From an uncultured Collinsella sp. (GTDB lineage: Bacteria > Actinomycetota > Coriobacteriia > Coriobacteriales > Coriobacteriaceae), in contig URZN01000069.1 in the NCBI GenBank assembly GCA_900552345.1, forward strand, positions 1 to 6,446: a stretch of DNA of 6,446 nt, read 5' to 3'. This document shows, piece by piece, positions 1 to 6,344 of the stretch; position 1 is the first letter of the stretch; every line of letters begins with the position of its first letter. The notes beneath the pieces are model-generated. The model was not told the DNA's origin. It ran no database searches and saw only the letters and a program-made list of their open reading frames with translations. Position numbers and translations under genes: made by a program.

Positions 1-1023
1 GACCTTTCGCGTGCGCTTACCAAGCATCTGGGTTCGCGTTTTGAGCTGGTCACGGGCATCGGCGACGGTACGTACGATCTTGCGGACGCGCTCTCCAAGA
101 GCAATAGTGCCAAGGGCAGCGCCGACTGCGTGTTCTTTATCCCGGAGGGGTTCGAGGACGACCTGGTCGCGGCTGCCCGCGCGAGGGAGGCCCTGCCCAA
201 GCTCGACGTGACCTACGGTTCCGGCACCATGGCGGCGGCGCTTTCGTCTGCCGAGGCCTCGCGCTGGATCTCGCTCGCGGGCGCTGCGGCGGCGCTTGAG
301 CCCGCTGCCTCCAACGGCGATGTCGCCAAGGCTGCCGAGCATGCTGCCGCCAAGCGCGCCGAGGTCGAGATCGAGCAGGTCAAGGTCGACTCGACTGCCG
401 CCGCCACGCTCGAGTCGTACTTCAACTTTGGCGCGTACGCGATCATCTCGTCGGTCATCGTGTCGGTGGGACTGGTGTTCTCGGGTATGAACGAGCCCGA
501 GCGCGTGCGCCGCATGGAGGCCGGCCCAATCTCCGAGCGTCAGCGCTCGCTTGCCGTGTTTGCGGCCGCCGCGGTGATCACCGTCTGCATCTGGTTTGTG
601 TCGAGCATGATGGGCGTCGTGGGCTTTGCCGGGGCGGTTGCCGAGGTCGGCGTGGGTCGTGTGTGTCTGGCGCTGGCGGCGACGTTTGCCCTGGCGTGCA
701 CGCCACTGGCCGTTGGCTTTGCGCTTTCGAGCCTGGGTGCGCGCGAGGAGCTGCTCAACGGTGTGGGCAACCTGCTTGGCATGCTCATGACGTTTTTGGG
801 CGGAGCCTGGATGCCCCTGTCGCTCATGGGCTCGGCCGTGCAGACGGTGGCGCATTTTGTGCCGACATATTGGGTGAACGACGCAATCGGCAAGGCGCTT
901 GCCTCGGATTTGACGTCCACCGTGCTGGGCGACATCGCCTGCGACCTGGGCGTCACGGCACTCTTTGCCGTGGCCATCGCCGCCGCAGGCCTGGCCCTCG
1001 CACGCGCCAAAACCCGCGCCTAG
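1..1023 (+). CDS. ABC-2 type transporter permease, 3' part (N-terminus outside window)
   Basis: The frame is open from base 1 to the TAG at 1021-1023 (340 codons visible). The GTG at 130 is an internal valine, not the start, because coding sequence continues upstream in frame. Residues 1-140 (window numbering) are a hydrophilic, presumably extracellular domain that includes the stretch CVFFIPEGFEDDL. Five membrane segments follow, at about 144-163, 184-208, 221-245, 253-275 and 310-334. Between the first two is a basic cytoplasmic loop with NEPERVRRMEAGPIS. This layout (one N-terminal segment, a large outer domain, then five segments) fits the ABC2_membrane_3 / NatB-like permeases, so the missing part should hold the first segment and a few dozen residues. 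The family exports ions, drugs or peptides with a separate ATPase; the substrate here cannot be told. The partner ATPase is probably upstream, since the ATPase downstream is of the type that pairs with FtsX-like permeases and is separated by a repeat island. Confidence 0.87.
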   Translation, partial: DLSRALTKHLGSRFELVTGIGDGTYDLADALSKSNSAKGSADCVFFIPEGFEDDLVAAARAREALPKLDVTYGSGTMAAALSSAEASRWISLAGAAAALEPAASNGDVAKAAEHAAAKRAEVEIEQVKVDSTAAATLESYFNFGAYAIISSVIVSVGLVFSGMNEPERVRRMEAGPISERQRSLAVFAAAAVITVCIWFVSSMMGVVGFAGAVAEVGVGRVCLALAATFALACTPLAVGFALSSLGAREELLNGVGNLLGMLMTFLGGAWMPLSLMGSAVQTVAHFVPTYWVNDAIGKALASDLTSTVLGDIACDLGVTALFAVAIAAAGLALARAKTRA

Positions 1024-1027
1024 CCAC

Positions 1028-1058
1028 CTAGTCATCGGGGACGTTCTTAAACGACTAG
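1028..1058 (-). repeat. Hairpin repeat copy A (reverse orientation)
   Basis: Read on the minus strand this is a 31-nt unit. It has a 9-nt arm CTAGTCGTT, the 13-nt loop TAAGAACGTCCCC and the closing arm GATGACTAG. As RNA from the minus strand the arms pair over nine positions with two G-U wobbles; on the plus strand the same two positions are A-C mismatches. It starts four bases after the stop codon of the ABC-2 permease gene. It matches copy D in reverse complement at 29 of 31 positions. Confidence 0.85.
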
Positions 1059-1064
1059 TCATCG

Positions 1065-1119
1065 GGGACAGTCTTTGCCGATTCGCCGGCTCGCCGGCCG
1101 CGTTGGCAAGGACTGTCCC
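1065..1119. repeat. Large 15-bp inverted repeat (GGGACAGTC / GACTGTCCC)
   Basis: Bases 1065-1079 (GGGACAGTCTTTGCC) are complementary to 1105-1119 (GGCAAGGACTGTCCC) at 14 of 15 positions; the exception is a T-G wobble. The 25-base loop is GC-rich and contains two GCCGGC palindromes that could pair with each other. The preceding CTAGTCATCGGGGAC (1055-1069) repeats 1028-1042 exactly, so this element overlaps the end of copy A. No T-tract follows on either strand, so it does not look like an ordinary intrinsic terminator. Confidence 0.8.
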
Positions 1120-1165
1120 TATCTGCCGGCAGAAAAGGAACGTCCCCAGCTGTTGGGTGGCGAGG

Positions 1166-1194
1166 CACTCATTTAAGTCCGTCCCCAATGAGTG
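1166..1194 (+). repeat. Hairpin repeat copy B
   Basis: The arms CACTCATT (1166-1173) and AATGAGTG (1187-1194) pair perfectly over 8 bp around the 13-nt loop TAAGTCCGTCCCC. The stem sequence differs from copies A, D and E at two paired positions, yet pairing is intact. It forms a direct repeat with copy C: 1170-1193 and 1203-1226 differ at one base in 24, with a period of 33. Confidence 0.87.
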
Positions 1195-1199
1195 GTTTC

Positions 1200-1226
1200 A
1201 ATCATTTAAGTCTGTCCCCAATGAGT
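1200..1226 (+). repeat. Hairpin repeat copy C (one arm partly decayed)
   Basis: The loop is TAAGTCTGTCCCC (1207-1219), flanked by AATCATT (1200-1206) and AATGAGT (1220-1226). Five inner base pairs form, then an A-G mismatch, then one more pair. The right arm equals that of copy B, while the left arm has one changed base. This is therefore probably a decaying copy or an imperfect duplication of B. Confidence 0.8.
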
Positions 1227-1265
1227 ACCCCCAACTGCCGGGTGGCGAAAGAGTGTCCCCAACAG

Positions 1266-1296
1266 CTAGTCGTTTAAGAACGTCCCCAACGACTAG
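1266..1296 (+). repeat. Hairpin repeat copy D (perfect 9-bp stem)
   Basis: The arms CTAGTCGTT (1266-1274) and AACGACTAG (1288-1296) are perfectly complementary over 9 bp. The loop TAAGAACGTCCCC (1275-1287) is identical to that of copies A and E. No T-tract follows; the next bases are TCTGAAACAAAACC. It lies about 80 bases before the ATPase start codon and closes the repeat island. Confidence 0.87.
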
Positions 1297-1330
1297 TCTG
1301 AAACAAAACCCCACTCTCGCTCCAAAATAG

Positions 1331-1360
1331 TTCGCCAAGGTTTACTATTACGTTCATAAA
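1331..1360 (+). promoter_or_regulatory. Possible promoter of the ATPase-permease operon
   Basis: This is the most AT-rich stretch before the ATPase. A weak pair is TTCGCC (1331-1336) with CATAAA (1355-1360), spacing 18. TACTAT (1343-1348) is another possible -10 but has no good -35. The first pairing would put the transcript start almost on the ribosome binding site, giving a very short leader. The call rests on position and composition more than on motif quality. Confidence 0.25.
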
Positions 1361-1377
1361 GTAGTACGAGGCTAACA

Positions 1378-2103
<726 letters not shown>

Positions 2104-2111
2104 GCGGCGCC

Positions 2112-4778
2112 ATGACACCTCTCGCAAAACGTCTCCCGCGCGAGCTGCGCCGCAATATCGGCAAGTACCTTGGCATCTTTTTGCTTATGTGCGGAAGCAT
2201 CGCTCTCACCTCGGGCTTTTTGCTCGCGGCCCACTCCATCGGCTGCCTTATCGACGGCATGCGCGATGCGTACACGATTGAGGACGGCCGCGTGACCACC
2301 TCTTTCGAGGCCACCAAAGACCAGCTCAAGGCAGCCGAGGGTGCAGCCGGCGACGTCGGCGGCGTCACGCTCTACAAGAACTTCTCCATCGACGCCATCA
2401 TCAAAAAGGCGTCCGGCGACGACGGCACCAAGCGCACGCTGCGCACCTATGCGCACCGCACCAAGGTCGATATCGCGTCCTACTGTGAGGGCAAGGAGCC
2501 CAAGACGGACGATGAGGTGGCAATCGACCGTGTCTTCGCCACCAACAACGATCTCGCCGTGGGCGATAAGGTCGAGCTCGAGGGTCGCACCTACACCATC
2601 TGCGGCATCATGACTCAGCCCGATAGCCAGGCGCTGTTCCTCAACAACTCCGACTTTACGGTGAACACCATCACCTATGGCGTGGCCGAGGTCACCGACG
2701 CTGGCTTTGCCGCGCTCGAGGACGTCGGCGGCGCGCCCGCCTGCACCTACTCCTTTACCTTTACCGATCGCGACCTCTCCACTGCGGACCGCATCGATGC
2801 GGAGCAGGATATGGTCGAGGCGCTGACCGATGCCGATGCGCGCGTGGACGATCTGATCGACGCCGATTCCAACCAGGGCATTGGCTATGCGCGCGACGAC
2901 GTGGACGGCGACTCTATGATGTGGATGACGCTGCTCGACATCATCATCGTGATCATGGCGTTCGTCTTTGTGGTCCTTACCGACGCCACCATCGAGGAGG
3001 AGAGCGCCATCATTGGCACACTGCTCGCCAGCGGCTATCGCCGTCGCGAGATCGTGCTGCACTACCTTGCGCTTCCCGCCATCGTGGGCGTGCTCGCAGC
3101 GCTTTTGGGCACTGCGCTCGGCGTTGTGTTCTTTACCGAGCCCATGCGCAGCCTCTATTACGGTTCGTACAGCTTGCCGCCCTTCCAGGTGTACTGGAGT
3201 TGGGAGATCTTTGTGAAGTGCGCCGTGGTTCCCGCCGCCGCGCTCGTCTTCATTACGCTGGTGGGCCTGCTTCGCAAAATGGGCAAGACGCCGTTGCAGT
3301 TTCTTCGTCACGAAGCGAGCGGCAAATCGGGCACCAAGCGCGGTATGCAACTGCCGGAGCGCATGGGCTTTGTCTCGCGCTTCCGCCTGCGTATCTTTCT
3401 GCGCAACCTGGGCAACTTTGCCACGCTCTTTGTGGGCATTGCGTTTGCCTCGCTGCTGCTGCTCTTTGGCCTGGCGATTCTGCCCACGATGACGCACTAT
3501 GCGGACAACCTCGAGACAAGCCTGGTCGCCGAGCACCAGTACACGCTCAAGGCGCCGCTGGAGCTCGAGGGCACTGCCGAGGAGCGCGAACGGTGGTCGG
3601 CACTCGAGCGCTTGCAGTCGGTTGACGGCGCGCTGCTTTCCGCCGCCCGGGATGCCGATGACGAGCTTGACGACGCGGCCGATGCGGCGCAGGTGGCAGC
3701 CGATGCCGCGACCGCATCTCCGTCTGCCGAGAGCCTGGCCGCGGCGCAGGACGCGCTCGCCAAGGTCCAGGACAAGAAGGATGCGCTTTATGCGCGTCTC
3801 GATGACCTTGCCGATGCCCTCGGCTGCGACCGCGATGAGGTCATCGGCCTGATCGACAAGGCCTCTAAGATCGACACGGACAACGACGACATCCACCCGG
3901 TCAATACGACCGACAACGGCGCGGGCGCAATCGCGCAGGCCGAGAAATACGCCGTTTACCAGCTGCAATACGACCGCGGCGATGGAAATGGCGAGGAGAC
4001 GATTTCCGTCTACGGCATTTCATCCGATTCGCGCTATTGGAAAGGGCTGGACGTCGGCGATGGGCGTGTCGTCTTTGGCGGCGGTCTGCTCGATAAGTTT
4101 GGCTGGAGCGAGGGTCAGAAGGTCACGCTCGGCGACAAGTACGAGAGCGAGCATTATTCCCTTGAGTACGCGGGCAAGGGCTGTGCCTGGGGCTCCAAGT
4201 CGGACATGAATATCTATATGAGTATTGAAGACTTTAACGAGCTGTTCGACAACGACGCCGCCTACTTTAACGGCTATGTGAGCGACGAGAAGCTCGATCT
4301 CGATGCTCGATACTTTGCCGGCGACACCACGCCCGACGACATGCGCGCCGTGGGCGACCAGTTCATCGGCATGATGAGCAAAATGATCGGCATGATGGTT
4401 GGGCTTGCGGTGTTCATCTTCCTGCTGTTTATGTACCTGCTGACCAAGGCCGTGATCGACCACAGTGCCCGTTCGATCAGCTACATGAAAGTCTTTGGCT
4501 ATCGCGATAGCGAGATCTCGCATCTGTACATCCGCTCAATCACGCTGTGCGTGGCGGCGTCGCTCGTGCTGAGCCTGCCGGTCATCATTGGCTCGCTCAC
4601 GGCCATCTTCCGCTCGATGCTGCTCGCCTATAACGGCAATATCGAGATCTACGTGCCCGCTTGGTCTATGGTGGCGTGCGCAGGAATCGGCTTTGCAACC
4701 TACCTGCTCGTGGCGCTGCTACACACGCGTTCTATCAAGCGCGTCAGTCTGGCCGAAGCCCTCAAAGTCCAAGAGTAG
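2112..4778 (+). CDS. FtsX/MacB-like ABC transporter permease with two FtsX modules
   Basis: This 888-residue membrane subunit pairs with the ATPase just upstream. ATG 2112 is preferred, with AGGCGG (2102-2107) four bases before it; an in-frame TTG at 2097 would add five residues and overlap the ATPase. Membrane segments lie at about 18-40, 272-290, 317-341, 366-386, 436-457, 757-778, 812-832 and 850-871. They fall into two modules: one segment, an outer domain (41-270 and 460-755), then three segments. The modules share a matching motif after segments 2 and 6: GYRRREIVLHYL (309-320) and GYRDSEISHLYI (796-807). Both outer domains have MacB-core-like stretches (GDKVELEGRTYTICGI at 151-166; the GQKVTLGDKY region near 668). 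Residues about 509-587 form an alanine- and aspartate-rich, probably coiled-coil insert. The likely role is export of, or mechanical action on, a lipid, lipoprotein or peptide; the substrate is unknown. The stop codon lies in a hairpin repeat. Confidence 0.93.
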   Translation: MTPLAKRLPRELRRNIGKYLGIFLLMCGSIALTSGFLLAAHSIGCLIDGMRDAYTIEDGRVTTSFEATKDQLKAAEGAAGDVGGVTLYKNFSIDAIIKKASGDDGTKRTLRTYAHRTKVDIASYCEGKEPKTDDEVAIDRVFATNNDLAVGDKVELEGRTYTICGIMTQPDSQALFLNNSDFTVNTITYGVAEVTDAGFAALEDVGGAPACTYSFTFTDRDLSTADRIDAEQDMVEALTDADARVDDLIDADSNQGIGYARDDVDGDSMMWMTLLDIIIVIMAFVFVVLTDATIEEESAIIGTLLASGYRRREIVLHYLALPAIVGVLAALLGTALGVVFFTEPMRSLYYGSYSLPPFQVYWSWEIFVKCAVVPAAALVFITLVGLLRKMGKTPLQFLRHEASGKSGTKRGMQLPERMGFVSRFRLRIFLRNLGNFATLFVGIAFASLLLLFGLAILPTMTHYADNLETSLVAEHQYTLKAPLELEGTAEERERWSALERLQSVDGALLSAARDADDELDDAADAAQVAADAATASPSAESLAAAQDALAKVQDKKDALYARLDDLADALGCDRDEVIGLIDKASKIDTDNDDIHPVNTTDNGAGAIAQAEKYAVYQLQYDRGDGNGEETISVYGISSDSRYWKGLDVGDGRVVFGGGLLDKFGWSEGQKVTLGDKYESEHYSLEYAGKGCAWGSKSDMNIYMSIEDFNELFDNDAAYFNGYVSDEKLDLDARYFAGDTTPDDMRAVGDQFIGMMSKMIGMMVGLAVFIFLLFMYLLTKAVIDHSARSISYMKVFGYRDSEISHLYIRSITLCVAASLVLSLPVIIGSLTAIFRSMLLAYNGNIEIYVPAWSMVACAGIGFATYLLVALLHTRSIKRVSLAEALKVQE

Positions 4779-4804
4779 TCATTTAAGAACGTCCCCAATG
4801 ACTA
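4776..4804 (+). repeat. Hairpin repeat copy E, overlapping the permease stop codon
   Basis: The arms TAGTCATT (4776-4783) and AATGACTA (4797-4804) pair perfectly over 8 bp around the loop TAAGAACGTCCCC (4784-4796), which is identical to that of copies A and D. The first three bases of the left arm are the TAG stop of the permease gene. No T-tract follows, so it is not a standard terminator. It may protect the 3' end of the transcript or be a mobile hairpin. Confidence 0.86.
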
Positions 4805-4814
4805 GATGCCGTAC

Positions 4815-4845
4815 TTGACTTTAACTCTGCTTTAACTGGTACCAT
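4815..4845 (+). promoter_or_regulatory. Probable promoter of the DUF362 gene
   Basis: TTGACT (4815-4820) matches the -35 consensus at five of six bases. TACCAT (4840-4845) is a plausible -10, strengthened by an upstream TG (4837-4838) that makes an extended -10 (TGGTACCAT). The spacer of 19 is longer than ideal. The predicted start, near 4852, gives a leader of about 35 bases. The promoter suggests that the iron-sulfur gene is transcribed apart from the transporter operon. Confidence 0.5.
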
Positions 4846-4873
4846 CCTCTATGTCTGTAACGCCATATAGACC

Positions 4874-4879
4874 GAGGGG
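4874..4879 (+). promoter_or_regulatory. Ribosome binding site of the DUF362 gene
   Basis: GAGGGG lies eight bases before the ATG at 4888. It is the strongest Shine-Dalgarno match near the start and fixes the choice of that codon. Confidence 0.75.
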
Positions 4880-4887
4880 ATAGATCT

Positions 4888-6093
4888 ATGACCGCAACTG
4901 CACCCGCAGCGCCCGCTAAGGTGTACTTCACCAACCTGCGCACGCATGCTCGCGAGAGCCAGCTCGACAAGCTCAAGCGCCTCATCCGTCACGCCGGTAT
5001 CGAGCAGATCGACTTTGAGAACAAGTTCGTCGCCATCAAGATTCACTTTGGCGAGCTGGGCAACCTGAGCTTTTTGCGCCCCAACTACGCCCGCGCCGTC
5101 GCGGATGTCGTGAAGGAGCTGGGTGGCAAGCCCTTCCTCACCGACTGCAACACGCTCTATGTCGGTAGCCGCAAAAACGCGCTCGAGCACATCGATACCG
5201 CCTACCAGAACGGCTTTACCCCGTATGCCACGGGTTGCCAGGTCATCATCGCCGACGGCCTCAAGGGCACCGACGAGGCGCTCGTTCCGGTCGAGGGCGG
5301 CGAGTACGTGCACGAGGCCAAGATCGGTCGGGCACTCATGGATGCCGATATTGTGATCAGCCTCACGCACTTTAAAGGCCATGAGCAGGCCGGCTTTGGC
5401 GGCGCCATGAAGAACCTGGGCATGGGCGGCGGCAGCCGCGCCGGCAAGATGGAGCAGCATGCCGCCGGCAAGCCGAACGTCGCGACCGAGCACTGTATTG
5501 GCTGCCGTGCCTGCGAAAAGGTCTGTGCGCACAGCGCTATCTCGTTTGACGACACCCGTGAGCGCGAGCTCGCCAACGGCAACACCCGTACGGTTCACGT
5601 TGCCGCTATCGACCATGATCGCTGCGTGGGCTGCGGTCGCTGCATCGGCGTGTGCAACCAGGACGCCATCAAGCCCGGCCATGACGCTGCGGCCGACGTG
5701 CTCAACTGCAAGATCGCCGAGTACACCAAGGCCGTCGTCGACGGCCGTCCGAGCTTCCACATTTCGCTCGCCATGGACATTAGCCCCAACTGCGATTGCC
5801 ATCCCGAAAACGACACGCCTATCGTCAACGATATCGGCATGTTCGCGAGCTTCGACCCGGTCGCCATCGACCAGGCCTGCGCCGATGCCGTCATGGCATC
5901 CGAACCGCTGCCCAACACCGAGCTCACCGATAGCGCGGCCAAGATGGAGCACAACCACGAGCATCTGGAGGGCGAGCAGGCCAAGGACCCCTTCTGCATC
6001 ACGCATCCCGACACCGACTGGCGCACCTGTATCGCACACGCCGAGAAGATCGGCCTGGGCACGAGCAAGTACGAGCTCATCGAGGTCAAATAG
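4888..6093 (+). CDS. DUF362 protein with two [4Fe-4S] ferredoxin motifs
   Basis: This 401-residue protein has no signal peptide or membrane segment, so it is probably cytoplasmic. The DUF362 region comes in two parts: residues about 10-195 (including KIHFGELGN, DCNTLYVGSRKNALEH, the ISLTHFKGHEQAGFGGAMKNLGMG region and a glycine-rich end) and about 262-400 (including the CDCHPENDTPIVNDIG and FDPVAIDQA stretches). Between them sits a bacterial-type 2[4Fe-4S] ferredoxin domain with cysteines 203, 206, 209, 213 and 246, 249, 252, 256, each set spaced CxxCxxCxxxC. Eight ligands for two clusters are therefore intact, though neither last cysteine is followed by the usual proline. Extra possible metal ligands are C302, C304, H305 and the HNHEH cluster (355-359). 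DUF362 iron-sulfur proteins are common in anaerobes. The function is unknown to me; electron transfer coupled to an unidentified reaction is an inference. It has its own promoter-like sequence and a terminator. Confidence 0.93.
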   Translation: MTATAPAAPAKVYFTNLRTHARESQLDKLKRLIRHAGIEQIDFENKFVAIKIHFGELGNLSFLRPNYARAVADVVKELGGKPFLTDCNTLYVGSRKNALEHIDTAYQNGFTPYATGCQVIIADGLKGTDEALVPVEGGEYVHEAKIGRALMDADIVISLTHFKGHEQAGFGGAMKNLGMGGGSRAGKMEQHAAGKPNVATEHCIGCRACEKVCAHSAISFDDTRERELANGNTRTVHVAAIDHDRCVGCGRCIGVCNQDAIKPGHDAAADVLNCKIAEYTKAVVDGRPSFHISLAMDISPNCDCHPENDTPIVNDIGMFASFDPVAIDQACADAVMASEPLPNTELTDSAAKMEHNHEHLEGEQAKDPFCITHPDTDWRTCIAHAEKIGLGTSKYELIEVK

Positions 6094-6140
6094 CGCCTAG
6101 CTATTGGACAAAATAAGCGCTTTTGTAGCGCAACGTTAGC

Positions 6141-6179
6141 AAAAGCCGCCCGTGAGCACAGCGCCCACGGGCGGCTTTT
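6141..6179. terminator. Bidirectional intrinsic terminator
   Basis: AAAAGCCGCCCGTG (6141-6154) and CACGGGCGGCTTTT (6166-6179) form a perfect 14-bp stem with an 11-base loop. The A and T tracts at the stem ends let it work for the DUF362 gene on the plus strand and for the hydrolase gene on the minus strand. It begins 47 bases after the DUF362 stop. A small GCGCT/AGCGC hairpin (6117-6131) precedes it. Confidence 0.9.
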
Positions 6180-6303
6180 CGGAAGTGCGGTGAAAAATCG
6201 AATACCGCCGGCCACAAACCGTTTTTTGGCAACAAAACCCCTGATAAATTGTTGGTAAAACTGTGGTCTGGTTGGGCTTCCCGCGATTTTCCCCGCACTT
6301 CCG
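6180..6303. repeat. 124-bp element bounded by inverted repeats
   Basis: CGGAAGTGCGGTGAAAAATCG (6180-6200, here cited in full as 21 bases with core GGAAGTGCGG) is complementary to 6284-6303 with one mismatch and one single-base gap. The interior is AT-richer than the genes and includes a smaller inverted pair, CAACAA near 6230 and TTGTTG near 6249. There is no convincing reading frame. It lies between the terminator and the end of the minus-strand gene. It could be a miniature inverted-repeat element, a dispersed intergenic repeat, or a 3' UTR structure of the hydrolase transcript. Confidence 0.65.
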
Positions 6304-6344
6304 AAAACAGGGGGTCAGATAGACCAGTAAACCGTACTATTTGC

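Larger units (their letters stand above)
1024..1377. repeat. Intergenic repeat island with multiple GTCCCC/GGGGAC hairpins
   Basis: This 354-base stretch has no credible gene; the frame open over 965-1330 reads through inverted repeats and has no family-like content. The left part carries the core as GGGGAC (1037-1042, 1064-1069). The right part carries it as GTCCCC (1142-1147, 1181-1186, 1214-1219, 1255-1260, 1282-1287), so the island is roughly an inverted repeat of itself. A second motif of 20 bases occurs at 1144-1163 and 1229-1248 with 17 of 20 identical and contains GGGTGGCGA in both copies. AGCTGTTGGG at 1148-1157 is exactly complementary to 1258-1267, and CTGCCGGCAG at 1123-1132 is a perfect palindrome. 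Bases 1297-1377 are more AT-rich and should hold the promoter and leader of the next gene. Individual elements are listed separately. Confidence 0.85.

Noticed and set aside
1166..1226. Possible CRISPR-like direct repeats (copies B and C)
   Set aside because: There are only two direct copies, the repeats are hairpins with a 33-base period leaving a 9-base gap, and related copies occur in both orientations and far away. No cas genes are present.
965..1330. 121-codon plus-strand frame across the repeat island
   Set aside because: Most of it translates the hairpin repeats, giving repeated FKSVPNE segments, and it starts inside the ABC-2 permease gene in another frame. No ribosome binding site supports it.
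1024..1377. Riboswitch or attenuator leader for the ABC operon
   Set aside because: No known aptamer pattern or leader peptide is visible, and the structures match a copy that lies elsewhere, after 4775. They are therefore more likely repeats than a gene-specific leader.
4776..4804. Intrinsic terminator after the permease gene
   Set aside because: The hairpin has an AT-rich 8-bp stem, a 13-nt loop and no following T-tract, and the same unit occurs in several positions and both orientations. A repeat is a better description.
4849..6039. 396-codon open frame on the minus strand
   Set aside because: It is antisense to the well-supported DUF362 gene and has no family-like motif. Long antisense frames are common in DNA of this composition.
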